Assembly (NCBI RefSeq): GCF_000208925.1
Contig: NW_001914984.1
Location: forward strand, 1-47,053
Length of the DNA stretch: 47,053 bases
Source of the DNA: Entamoeba histolytica HM-1:IMSS
Lineage: Eukaryota > Evosea > Mastigamoebida > Endamoebidae
Reading direction: 5' to 3'
The position numbers and the translations under genes were made by a program. The notes under the pieces were generated by a model. It was not told the origin of the DNA and did no database searches. It saw nothing but the letters and a program-made list of their open reading frames with translations. Position 1 is the stretch's first letter. Each line of letters begins with the position of its first letter. This document shows, piece by piece, positions 11,108 through 19,937 of the stretch.

Positions 11108-11339
11108 TAATGAATGAATAGTTAAACAGTTTTATTTGTTCAAAGATAATCTCTCTATTATCTTATCTTCTATTCATTTTTCGAATATTTTTTTCTTATT
11201 TTCTTCTTATTTTTTTTTGAAGTAATTCATAGAAATAATTTGTATGATAAAAAACGTTATTAGTTGATAAAAATATCAACTTGAATAGATAGACTATCAT
11301 CTCTAATTCAAGAACTAAATAATTATCAAGAAATAAAAA
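11108..11339. promoter_or_regulatory. Divergent promoter region, transporter and membrane protein
   Basis: About 230 AT-rich bases between the start of the leftward MFS gene and the start of the rightward membrane protein gene. Promoters for both must lie here. No specific element was assigned. Confidence 0.35.
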
Positions 11340-12230
11340 ATGAAACAGTTAATACCTCTTGCTATTTTATGTTGTATAATATCATTTTTTGACACCTATG
11401 AATTTAGAAATCAAGAATGTTTCAGAAGATCATTTGATATTTTTATTAATGATCAGTTTGTTACTCAGTGTGGATGGGGAATGGTTGGTTTATTTGAAGT
11501 TATTCTTGACGTCATAATTTTTGTTTCCATACTTTTTGACTATTTCCCCTTTTTTAGACGGTTATTATCATTACTTTTATTATCCCAAGTCTTCATAAAA
11601 TTTTATATTATTATCGCCGTTAATCAAAAAAAAAATTTTGTTATTATATATTTCATTCTTGGCTCTTTACTTCATTTTCTTTATGCAGTTTCCTCTTTAC
11701 TTTATTCAAAACCTTCTAAACAAGAAGAGAAATTAGAACTACGGTTTTCAAATGTCAGAATCCCGGGAAGTAGTAAAAGTAAACCAAAAACTATTACCCC
11801 AAAACCTGAATGTAATAAGACTAAGACAATCAAAATTTCTACTCATGCTAAAGAAAGTATTTCTGCACTTGCCAAACAAATTGAACAACTCAACAAAGAA
11901 GCTGATGAAAAACATCGTTTAAAAAATCGCAATATATCTCAATCTGAAGTTATTGTGAACCCCCAACAACAAGAAAAGAAACAACTCCCTGTTAATCAAA
12001 AGGAACAAATTGAAGAATTACTAAATGAAGAAACGACATTGATTAATGTTCCTAAAAGAAGAATTACAAAGAAAAAGGTTCATCAAGCTACAAAAGTTAT
12101 TGGGGACGTTAAAACACAAAACGAAACACAAGAAAAGAAAAAAGTAATCAGTTTGGAAAGTAATAAAACAAAAATTTCACTTAATGAAGTTCTTCAAGCT
12201 AAGAGTCATTTAAAGCCAACAAAAAAATAA
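11340..12230 (+). CDS. Multi-pass membrane protein with long basic cytosolic tail, function unknown
   Basis: 296 residues that I do not recognise as any named family. The N terminus looks like a signal peptide or signal anchor (about 1-20). Three more hydrophobic segments follow at about 47-68, 72-94 and 99-122, so the first 125 residues form a compact four-segment membrane unit with a Cys-containing loop between the first two. The remaining 170 residues are hydrophilic, rich in Lys, Gln, Glu and Ser, with possible coiled coil around 175-200, and end in Lys-Lys. A terminal KPTKK could act as a dilysine retention signal, since lysines occupy positions -2 and -1, but the classical -3 lysine is missing. 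Codon use resembles its neighbours, so it appears to be a real gene. Confidence 0.75.
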   Translation: MKQLIPLAILCCIISFFDTYEFRNQECFRRSFDIFINDQFVTQCGWGMVGLFEVILDVIIFVSILFDYFPFFRRLLSLLLLSQVFIKFYIIIAVNQKKNFVIIYFILGSLLHFLYAVSSLLYSKPSKQEEKLELRFSNVRIPGSSKSKPKTITPKPECNKTKTIKISTHAKESISALAKQIEQLNKEADEKHRLKNRNISQSEVIVNPQQQEKKQLPVNQKEQIEELLNEETTLINVPKRRITKKKVHQATKVIGDVKTQNETQEKKKVISLESNKTKISLNEVLQAKSHLKPTKK

Positions 12231-12248
12231 TTATAATACTTAATGTTA

Positions 12249-12257
12249 GTATTTAAT
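12249..12257 (+). promoter_or_regulatory. Candidate TATA-like box (GTATTTAAT) for alpha-kinase gene
   Basis: The sequence GTATTTAAT matches the Entamoeba TATA-like core element (GTATTTAAA). It lies about 66 bases before the ATG at 12315, and an A-rich AAAAATTTA resembling the initiator lies between them. The assignment is by pattern only. Confidence 0.45.
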
Positions 12258-12314
12258 TTGGTTTAACCTATAAAAGAAAAATAGATCTTAAAAATTTAAG
12301 AGAAACATCATTAG

Positions 12315-13925
12315 ATGTTAAAAATTATTGAATCACGAATTAAAAAAGCTAAAAAAGTAAAAGAGTTTAAAGAGTTTCAAAGAGTAACAGAATTAAATGA
12401 TTCTATTCATGAAGAACTTGATTTCCATGAAACGGTTAGGAAGATGAGAGTAGATTTAATAATTATAATTGTGGAAATGGCTTTATTGGAAAAAGATCAG
12501 ATTGAGAGTTTAAGAGAAAAAATAAATCTTGTTTATGATGAAAGACCTAAAGATTTAACGATGAGGATTTTATTTTATAATTATAATGAAATTCAAGAAT
12601 TAACAGGAGATGATTTGACAAATGTATTACAAGACGAAAATAAGTTTCAGACGTTTTACAACCTTTCAATGATTAAAAAAAAACATTATCAATTAGAAAT
12701 TGGTTTTGTTTATAAAAAAGTTAAAGAGATAAAAACAACTGTTAAATCAAAAATTGGTTTAATTCACTTCTGTTATTCAAATTCAGTATGTGAACAACCT
12801 CATCAAATGTTGAATGATCAATATGATTATTATTGTTTAATGTTTAATGATATACAACATCCATATCGTTCAATTCCTTTTGTAAAAAATTTCTTTGCTT
12901 CTCCTCCATTTTTAAATTCAATGTTTTCACGTTGTTTTTCAGATGAATGTTATTCGAGGTATTGTCATTTCAATAATGGGAATTATGAATGGTTGACAAC
13001 CAAAAAAAAACCAAAGTTTAAAGAATGTGAATGTCATCATGGGATTTTTGTTGATCTTCAACAAAATGAAACAGAATGTCCAGAATTTGGGATTTGTTAT
13101 TCCGGAGAAATTAATATAGCAGATTTTCCTTTTGGAGTTGGTGCTGTGAGAGTTGCTTTTCATGGATTTGATATGGATAAGAATGAAATTATCATCAAAC
13201 AATTTAAAACCAAAAATATGATGGGATTTGAGAGTTATGTTGATACGGTTGCTATGCATCTTCAATGTCAGTATATTAGTCGTTTATTTGAGTCTTATAT
13301 CAGTTTATTGAAAGAAGGAAAAACAAATGAAGAAATTACAATGTTGGATATTCGTGCAAGAAAAGAAGAACTCGAGTCAAATAAAACTAGAACAACAGAA
13401 AATGAAGAAAAAGAAAGAAATGAACTTGACTCTATTAAGAAAGTTACTTTTATTCCTTTAAGATTATTTATTGAAACTCCAAGAACGTCTTCACTTAGAA
13501 GACAATTCTTTGATTCAAAAAAAATTAGTGTGAATGAAATTGAAAGAATGGCAGTAGGCAAAACAATATGGTTTATTGAACAACCATTAGTTGGAAGTTT
13601 TGAAAAGTACAATTCAAATAACTCAAGTGTTAATTATTGTAACTATAGTTATACTATGCAGTGTTTCTCTCATTTTTCTTACTTTATTTCATCACAGTCT
13701 TTCATTATCACTGACCTTCAAGGTGTATTTCGTAAAGAAGATAATCTATATGAACTAACAGACCCAGCAATTCATCATCAATTTTTGTCTCATTATTTCT
13801 TTGCATTTACTAATCTTGGAAACACAGGAATAAACCAATTTTTTATAACTCACAAATGTAATAAGTATTGTACTGCATTACAATTACCTCCTCATCCTTT
13901 CCAACCATCTGAGCTTTATAAATAA
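12315..13925 (+). CDS. Alpha-kinase (MHCK/EF2K-type atypical Ser/Thr kinase)
   Basis: 536 residues. The N-terminal 80 are charged and probably coiled coil. A Cys/His-rich stretch lies at about 207-262. The alpha-kinase domain spans about 265-525. It has FPFGVGAVRVAFHGFD, the ATP-binding lysine in IIIKQF (K295), EQPLVGSFEKYNSN, FSHFSYFISSQSFIITDLQG with the catalytic Asp467 and Gln469, the glycine-rich TNLGNTGINQFF, and the zinc-binding THKCNKYC near the end. All key residues are present, so it should be active. A charged insert (about 333-375, rich in Glu, Arg and Lys) interrupts the N lobe. Family members phosphorylate myosin heavy chains, actin or elongation factor 2. The substrate here is unknown. 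It lies 84 bases after the membrane protein gene, on the same strand. Confidence 0.92.
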   Translation: MLKIIESRIKKAKKVKEFKEFQRVTELNDSIHEELDFHETVRKMRVDLIIIIVEMALLEKDQIESLREKINLVYDERPKDLTMRILFYNYNEIQELTGDDLTNVLQDENKFQTFYNLSMIKKKHYQLEIGFVYKKVKEIKTTVKSKIGLIHFCYSNSVCEQPHQMLNDQYDYYCLMFNDIQHPYRSIPFVKNFFASPPFLNSMFSRCFSDECYSRYCHFNNGNYEWLTTKKKPKFKECECHHGIFVDLQQNETECPEFGICYSGEINIADFPFGVGAVRVAFHGFDMDKNEIIIKQFKTKNMMGFESYVDTVAMHLQCQYISRLFESYISLLKEGKTNEEITMLDIRARKEELESNKTRTTENEEKERNELDSIKKVTFIPLRLFIETPRTSSLRRQFFDSKKISVNEIERMAVGKTIWFIEQPLVGSFEKYNSNNSSVNYCNYSYTMQCFSHFSYFISSQSFIITDLQGVFRKEDNLYELTDPAIHHQFLSHYFFAFTNLGNTGINQFFITHKCNKYCTALQLPPHPFQPSELYK

Positions 13926-14112
13926 TTTATTCTTCTAAATTTGTTTTATTTTATTACTAACACTAATAACGTGTCACCACATAACACCAACAGTAATGTT
14001 AAAAAAGTTACAAAGAATAAATTTGAAATAGATAAAATATTAGACAACTCACCCTTTTTTTTCTCAAAAATAAAAAGAAAAAAACTTAATAAAAAGGTTA
14101 AAAAGTGGAAGT

Positions 14113-14787
14113 ATGTCTGAATTAAGCTCAAGCTCTGGTTCTATTGATGAACAAGGAAATGAAAAATATTATGGGTTTAGATTTGATACTATCAAAGCTT
14201 TAAATGAAGTTTTTGAAAGTGCTGTAGAAGAGCCAAAGATTGATGAAGATGGTTTTCCATTGATTGAAGAAGATTGGGAATTATCTCAATTTTGGTATGA
14301 CAAAGCAACTGGGGATAGGGTGATTGATTATATTGCTAATTATGTTAATTCTATAGAAAATTGTAAAGTAGCATGTGTATCAACACCTTCAATTTATCGT
14401 GCTTATATTAGAAACAAAGAAAAAGTTCCTAATGCTGAATTTGTATTATTTGAATATGATACTCGTTTTCAAGTATTTGGAATTAATTTTTCATTTTATG
14501 ATTATAAGAAACCAACAATGCTAAAAGAAGAATATCACCATCAATTTGATTTAATCATTGTAGATCCTCCATTCTTATCTGATGAATGTGATGAAAAAGT
14601 TTCTCATACTGTTGAATTTTTAGGTAAACCAAAAAATTACCAATTAGTCTTCTTAACTGGTAAATTGGCTGAACCTTATTTGATGAAATATTTCCCAGGT
14701 ATTTCTTTAACTGATGTTAGAGTAGAACATGAACATCAACTTCAAAATTCTTTTGGATGTTTTTCAACAAAAGATCCATTAATTTAA
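14113..14787 (+). CDS. EFM5/EEF1AKMT1-like eEF1A lysine N-methyltransferase
   Basis: 224 residues, the usual size for the N6AMT2/EFM5 family, which methylates a lysine of translation elongation factor 1A with S-adenosylmethionine. Diagnostic stretches are EEDWELSQFWYDKATGDRV (about 52-70) and the catalytic-loop motif IVDPPFLSDEC (about 149-159), equivalent to the family's DPPFLSEEC. The C-terminal NSFGCFST also fits. The first 20 residues are Ser-rich and acidic. The start ATG follows an A-rich leader. The gene converges with the downstream AAA ATPase gene, leaving 114 bases between the stops. The family assignment is firm, and methylation of eEF1A is inferred from it. Confidence 0.9.
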   Translation: MSELSSSSGSIDEQGNEKYYGFRFDTIKALNEVFESAVEEPKIDEDGFPLIEEDWELSQFWYDKATGDRVIDYIANYVNSIENCKVACVSTPSIYRAYIRNKEKVPNAEFVLFEYDTRFQVFGINFSFYDYKKPTMLKEEYHHQFDLIIVDPPFLSDECDEKVSHTVEFLGKPKNYQLVFLTGKLAEPYLMKYFPGISLTDVRVEHEHQLQNSFGCFSTKDPLI

Positions 14788-14901
14788 TTAATTATTAACT
14801 TTTCTTTTATTAAAATTAGTAATAAATCAATATCTCATAAAAATAATTATTTATATACAAAAGGATTTACAACAAATCAATTACTTATTGTGAGATAATC
14901 A

Positions 14902-17640
14902 TTAAATGAAATATGAAACAATTTCATTATTACCTTGTTTATTTTCACCAAACTGTTCATTCCAATTTCTAATTTCAGTCAAAAATGGGGAATCTTTGTT
15001 AGTACTAGGATTCATTGTACTAAGTACTTCAAAGAAGTCATTGTCATTCATAGCACGGATTTGTTCTTTAGCAACTTCTATAGTTGGATTAACAAATTCT
15101 TCCACTTTAACAAATGGAGAAGGGTTTATTCCTTTAGATTCCATTTCTTTTTGTTCTTTCTTTAATTGTTCTATTCGTTCTTTCTCTTTATTTTCCTTTG
15201 CAATATAATCTCGAATTGGTCTCATAGCAGCTGCACAACATAAATTAAACAAATCACAACCAGAATATCCTGGTGTTTTTTCAGCTATTTTACTAATATC
15301 ACAGTCTATTTTCTCTCCTTTTAATATAATCTTTAATATATTTTCACGGTCTTCTTTTGTTGGAAGATCAACAAGAATTCTTCTACTGAATCTTCGTAAG
15401 ATAGCATCATCTAAATCAAATGGCCTATTTGTTGCTCCAAGTACAATAATTTGTTCAAGGTTCTGTGATTTTAAACCATCCCATAATGTCATAAATTCGT
15501 TTTTCATCTTTCTCAATGTTTCATTTTCATTTTGTGATGTTCTTTTACCTAATAATGCGTCAACTTCATCAATAAAAATAACACATGGTGATAACTTAGC
15601 TGCTAATGAAAATAATGCTTTAACAAATTTTTCAGCTTCTCCAAACCACTTTGATTCGAGTGATGATAATGATGCATTAATAAAATTGGCTTTACTTTCT
15701 TTAGCAACAGCTTTGGCTAACATAGTTTTACCAGTTCCTGGTGGACCAAAGAAAAGAATTCCTTTACTACGTTTAGTAAGAGACCCTTTCTTAAAGAGTT
15801 CTGGTCTTAATAATGGTAATGTAATAGATTCATACAATGTTTCTTTAACTTTTTCTAATGCCCCAATATCACTGAAAGAAACATCAACATCTCCTGCACG
15901 GATAACGTCATTCATTAATTTCTTTTCAAATTCATTTTCTGCTTCTAATGTATCAACTACATCTTTTACTGGATTTAATTGCATTTGCATAGCAATAGCA
16001 TGCATAATAGATTCTTTAGAAATTGTTCGAATATTTTTATCTGGTCTTTTTTCTATTTCATGGGCAAATGCCCAACCTACAATCTTTTCAACATCTTCTT
16101 CTTTTAAATCTAGTTGTAGTTCGGAGTCATCAATTTTTTCCATTTCAAGACCATGTTTTAATAACTCATTCTTGATTGATCGTTTAGAAATAGAGGCAGA
16201 CATTTGTTTAGCATCCTCTTGCATCATAATCCACCATGAACGAGCTTCTTCTCCAGTTGGTGTTTGAATAGTAATTGAATTACCAAACATCTTTTGTAAC
16301 GTTTTAAAAATACTTCTTCCATGTTGTTGTCCTTTAATTCCATAAGCATCTACCATTTTAATTTCCTTCTCACTGAACATACAAATACCTTGATCTACTT
16401 GTGCAATTTGTTTTGAATGAGATGATTTAGGAGGTGGTGCATTAGCATTACATCCAACAAGAATACCTTCATTACGTTTTTTAAAGTCATTAATAAATGT
16501 TCTAATTTCTGTAGAAACATCATGTTTCAATTGCATAATAACATCTACTTTTTGTAATACAACAATTAATTGAGGATATATTTTTAATATTTCAGGTAAT
16601 CTTCCTATTAATCTTCTGTCTTGGTTAGGGACTTCTTCATCTACTCCACCTAACATATCAATTTCTACAAACGCTCCACTATGTCCGTTTGGTGTATTTT
16701 CAAAATTTACAGCAACTTTACCATTTGCAACAAATAACACAGTTCCAATCTTTCCTAATTGTTCTTCATCAGAATATTTTCCTTTTCCAATATATTTAAC
16801 ACGATCACCATATTGGAAATTTTTTATACACTCTTGTTCAACACCATCTACTGCTCCAAGCAATGTACAATCAATTTCTAAAAGAGGAACATTCACCTCA
16901 TTTGCTATTCTTTTTAATAACCTACTAACAAATAACTCTGTACCATTTGGCGTTGTTAATAATAAAGTTCTACTTAATGATGGAATACGAGAATAAATTG
17001 CTTCTTCTGGTGTAGAAGAAAGACAAAACTCAAATTCAGAACGAAGTTGTTGTTGAATATTTTCTGGAATAAATTGCCAAATTTGTTCTGTTTGATCAGT
17101 TTGTGTTTGATTTGGTTTATATATAAGACGTTCTGAAAGTTCAGCAATACTTGGTGTTTGAATTGGTCTAATAGTTTTTGTTTGAAACCGTTTATTTGTT
17201 TGTCTAGGTTGTTCTGCTAAAACATCTTCTCTCATTGGATGTAATGTTGTTGTACCATCACAATAATGAAATTTAAATAAATAAGTTTCACTGAAGTAAA
17301 AACCTATTTCATTTCCATCTTCTAAAATAACTTTTTCTCGGTCTCTTCCTTTTCTAATTGGTTTCTGGTTAACATATACACAACCAAGTTGTGATATTAC
17401 TTCTAAATATCCTTTTTTTCTATCCTCATCATACAAAAAATTACATTCAACACCTACAGTTAACCCACTATTCTTTGAAAATGAATATACCTTACTATTT
17501 AATTCTACAGTTGGATATTTACAATTATCATTTAATGGAACTAATTCTCCCCATTTTTTATTCTCCTCTTTGCCTCTTCTCTTATTTGATCGTTGGTCTT
17601 CTATAAGAGGGTGTTTTCCTTCAATGTTATACCTATTCAT
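14902..17640 (-). CDS. FHA-domain AAA ATPase (Msp1/ATAD1-related, plant FHA-AAA-like)
   Basis: 912 residues. An FHA-like phosphothreonine-binding domain occupies about 43-125. A degenerate P-loop-like segment follows around 215-400 (TLLLTTPNGTELFVSRLLKR, then QKVDVIMQ) with no usable Walker motifs. It contains a beta-rich insert (FQYGDRVKYIGKG). The second, complete AAA module starts near 585: DIGALEKVKETL, Walker A GPPGTGKT (632-639), Walker B VIFIDEVDAL (687-696), sensor GATNRP (735-740) and LRRFSRR with the arginine finger (about 748-754). The catalytic module is of the Msp1/katanin/VPS4 (meiotic) clade. The full order matches large plant ATPases with an N-terminal FHA domain. A role in protein remodelling or membrane-protein extraction is inferred. 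Confidence 0.88.
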   Translation of the reverse strand: MNRYNIEGKHPLIEDQRSNKRRGKEENKKWGELVPLNDNCKYPTVELNSKVYSFSKNSGLTVGVECNFLYDEDRKKGYLEVISQLGCVYVNQKPIRKGRDREKVILEDGNEIGFYFSETYLFKFHYCDGTTTLHPMREDVLAEQPRQTNKRFQTKTIRPIQTPSIAELSERLIYKPNQTQTDQTEQIWQFIPENIQQQLRSEFEFCLSSTPEEAIYSRIPSLSRTLLLTTPNGTELFVSRLLKRIANEVNVPLLEIDCTLLGAVDGVEQECIKNFQYGDRVKYIGKGKYSDEEQLGKIGTVLFVANGKVAVNFENTPNGHSGAFVEIDMLGGVDEEVPNQDRRLIGRLPEILKIYPQLIVVLQKVDVIMQLKHDVSTEIRTFINDFKKRNEGILVGCNANAPPPKSSHSKQIAQVDQGICMFSEKEIKMVDAYGIKGQQHGRSIFKTLQKMFGNSITIQTPTGEEARSWWIMMQEDAKQMSASISKRSIKNELLKHGLEMEKIDDSELQLDLKEEDVEKIVGWAFAHEIEKRPDKNIRTISKESIMHAIAMQMQLNPVKDVVDTLEAENEFEKKLMNDVIRAGDVDVSFSDIGALEKVKETLYESITLPLLRPELFKKGSLTKRSKGILFFGPPGTGKTMLAKAVAKESKANFINASLSSLESKWFGEAEKFVKALFSLAAKLSPCVIFIDEVDALLGKRTSQNENETLRKMKNEFMTLWDGLKSQNLEQIIVLGATNRPFDLDDAILRRFSRRILVDLPTKEDRENILKIILKGEKIDCDISKIAEKTPGYSGCDLFNLCCAAAMRPIRDYIAKENKEKERIEQLKKEQKEMESKGINPSPFVKVEEFVNPTIEVAKEQIRAMNDNDFFEVLSTMNPSTNKDSPFLTEIRNWNEQFGENKQGNNEIVSYFI

Positions 17641-18008
17641 CTTTTTCTGTTATGTATGAGTTTTTTAGTTTCTTTTCATTTTTTCTGGTTTAGGAATTAT
17701 CTAAAAACTGTTTTATATAACTATTATCTAAATGTATCTATTTATTTTTTTTTTTTAATTTTCTGTACTTTCCAAGAAGTTAGAACTTTTCTACAACTTA
17801 ACTGAAACGAAAGATTCTTTTTTGTGATAAAATAAAAGTAGAATTTTCCTACTTATCAATTAAATCCCGAAGATTGAAATGAAAATTAGGTGCAAAGGGT
17901 TATTGTTCTGTTAATTTCACAGTTTCATTATATCAATGTATTTGAGGTAGCAATTTGATTATTTTTAAACCCTTGTGTCTCAAATATATAACTCAGATAA
18001 CAAGTTTT
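17641..18008. promoter_or_regulatory. Spacer with promoters of AAA ATPase (-) and small gene (+)
   Basis: About 370 AT-rich bases with long T and A tracts. It must contain the promoter of the leftward AAA ATPase gene. An ATTTTTAAAC around 17959-17970 is a weak TATA-like candidate for the small gene starting at 18009. No other gene was seen. Confidence 0.35.
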
Positions 18009-18338
18009 ATGCAGACTGAATACCTTATTTTCAACTCTGTAAGTACTTACAACCGAATTAAACAATCATTTTATGATAAAATTCATATTAAACAACATTT
18101 TCTTGACTCACAAAAAAACAAAAACATTACTTGTAATTCCACTATTGAATCATCAGATAGTGAAGAGTCTGAAACTCCATCAAAGCCAATGTCTATTGAG
18201 CAAAATGATGTTTGTTTTTTTTTTTGGTTTTTAAATAATATAGAAATTTAATCAATGGAATAGCATGACTCAATAGATGATGTTCTTGCAATTATGCTTG
18301 GAGGTTGCCATGAATTAGCTTCTTCCCCACATGATTAA
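18009..18338 (+). CDS. Possible small two-exon gene, unknown function
   Basis: Exon 1 (18009-18209, 67 codons) starts at an ATG and is hydrophilic with an acidic Ser-rich patch (ESSDSEESETPSKP). A GTTTGT at 18210 is the Entamoeba 5' splice motif. Two 3' sites are possible. Splicing to the TAG ending at 18263 (54-nt intron) joins in phase 0 to a second exon at 18264-18338, which adds HDSIDDVLAIMLGGCHELAS and a few more residues before TAA, giving a 91-residue protein. Splicing to the first TAG (ending 18243, 34 nt) adds only ten residues. The longer form is preferred because its exon has coding-like composition. I recognise no domain. Without splicing the frame ends in hydrophobic intron translation at 18251. 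Confidence 0.5.
18210..18263 (+). other. Candidate intron with two possible acceptors
   Basis: It begins GTTTGTTTTT and ends GGAATAG. An alternative end is the earlier TATAG at 18243. Both joins are phase 0. The donor matches the donor of the intron at 7141-7184. The acceptor choice is open. Confidence 0.5.
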
Positions 18339-18646
18339 AACAACTAAGGATGTTGTTAGTCTATATCTTAAGTAAATAGTTTTCTGTTTTTCTTCTATGC
18401 TTCAAAATATTTTTAATTACAAAATTTTATATGAAAGAACAACTATTTTCTTTTGTTTGTTTTTTACGCTTCTAATAAATAAGAAATAACTTAATACTTA
18501 ATTCTAATTCAGAAAAAACGTATGATGAAAATAACTAATTTTCAATAAAATATACTTTTTCTACAAATAAGACTTAAGAATTTTCTTCCTGTAGTTTAAT
18601 TAAAAAAAAAATTAAGAACTTCTAAATACATAGACTTCCAAAAATC
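18339..18646. other. Spacer before acid phosphatase gene
   Basis: About 310 AT-rich bases. It holds the 3' end of the small gene and the promoter of the acid phosphatase gene. Nothing else could be recognised. Confidence 0.35.
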
Positions 18647-19870
18647 ATGTCATCAATTCATTGTATTATTTTTATAATATTTATTACAACTACTTTGAGT
18701 AATTATTGCCAAGCACCACTTCCCAAGGTTGTTTCAGTTCCTAAAGGATACAATTTAATATTTGTACAAACATTAACTAGACATGGTGATAGAAGTCCTA
18801 TGAACTCATTTGATCAAGATGATGCATTTTATAATTGTAGTGGAATAACATTATCTAGTGTAAGAGAAAGTGATTCAATAGGGAAAGCTGGTGATACAAT
18901 AAGGATAAATGTTATTGATAAAAATACTAATCCATATGCTAAAAACTTTATGTGGAAAGGAAATTGTGAAGCTTCTCAGTTAACTGTTAAAGGAATAAGA
19001 CAACACCACAATTTAGGAATATATCAACGAAAAAAATACTTGGATATGGGATTTCTTCCTGTTGAATATGACCCTAGAAAAATTTATATTAGAAGTACTG
19101 AACGTAGTAGAACTATTCAATCATCTCAAGCCTTTAGTCAAACATTTTATCCACCAGAAACAAGATTACAAGAAAAAATAATTCCAATATATGTTGTTCC
19201 AAAAGATATTGAAATAATGTTTCCTAATAGGGATCTTTGCAGTGAAATTAGTAAAAGAGAAAAAGATACCTATAAAATTGCTCTTGTTAATCAAACTCGT
19301 TTGTCAATTCAACATTTTGAAGAAAAAGCAATTAAAATACTTGGATTTAAATCAAAACATGAATGGTTAGAAGATTATGTTGATATTATGAATTGTAGAA
19401 TATGTCACAATATCTCCTTACCATGTAGAAATGGAGAGTGTTTAACCATTGAGGATTATAACCAATTATGGTACCAAACTCAATTAGAAAATAGATATTT
19501 ATTTAGAACTGATGGATTAGCTCAATTACAAATTGGGTTATTCCTTAAAGAACTAATTGATAGGGCAGAGATGGCATTAAATGGTACAAGTAGTTATGTC
19601 TATGAACATTATACTGGTCATGATTCAACATTACTGCCATACCTTGCATTAATTGGACAAGATGTATTCACATGGCCACCATATGCCAGTCACATTGATA
19701 TTGAAATTTATTCATTTGAAAGAGAAAGATATATAAGGGTAGTATATAATAATGAAGTCGTATCATTACCAATATGCCATCAAGTAGATGGTTTTTGTAA
19801 ATGGGAAGAATATAAAGATTATTTGTTAAAGAATGGAGTGGTGTCACTGAATGAATGTAAACCTAAATAA
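18647..19870 (+). CDS. Secreted or lysosomal histidine acid phosphatase
   Basis: 407 residues. A signal peptide covers about residues 1-20 (hydrophobic IIFIIFITTTLS). The histidine acid phosphatase signature TLTRHGDRSP (42-51) contains the nucleophilic H46. Downstream, RSTERSRTIQSSQA supplies the substrate-binding arginines, and YTGHDSTLLPYL (about 322-333) holds the catalytic HD pair near 325-326. Cys pairs in the C-terminal half (CRICHN, CRNGEC, CHQVDGFC) suggest disulfides, in keeping with a secreted or lysosomal location. There is no C-terminal membrane anchor. The protein hydrolyses phosphomonoesters at acid pH. Substrates are unknown. Confidence 0.93.
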   Translation: MSSIHCIIFIIFITTTLSNYCQAPLPKVVSVPKGYNLIFVQTLTRHGDRSPMNSFDQDDAFYNCSGITLSSVRESDSIGKAGDTIRINVIDKNTNPYAKNFMWKGNCEASQLTVKGIRQHHNLGIYQRKKYLDMGFLPVEYDPRKIYIRSTERSRTIQSSQAFSQTFYPPETRLQEKIIPIYVVPKDIEIMFPNRDLCSEISKREKDTYKIALVNQTRLSIQHFEEKAIKILGFKSKHEWLEDYVDIMNCRICHNISLPCRNGECLTIEDYNQLWYQTQLENRYLFRTDGLAQLQIGLFLKELIDRAEMALNGTSSYVYEHYTGHDSTLLPYLALIGQDVFTWPPYASHIDIEIYSFERERYIRVVYNNEVVSLPICHQVDGFCKWEEYKDYLLKNGVVSLNECKPK

Positions 19871-19937
19871 TGAATAATTTAGTAGTTTATTTAACCTGTT
19901 ACGATGGTTCATAGAAAAATGTATCAACAAAAAAAAA

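Noticed and set aside
15686..16267. 193-codon open frame on the + strand inside the AAA ATPase gene
   Set aside because: It is antisense to a strongly conserved AAA coding region. Its length is a by-product of that codon composition.
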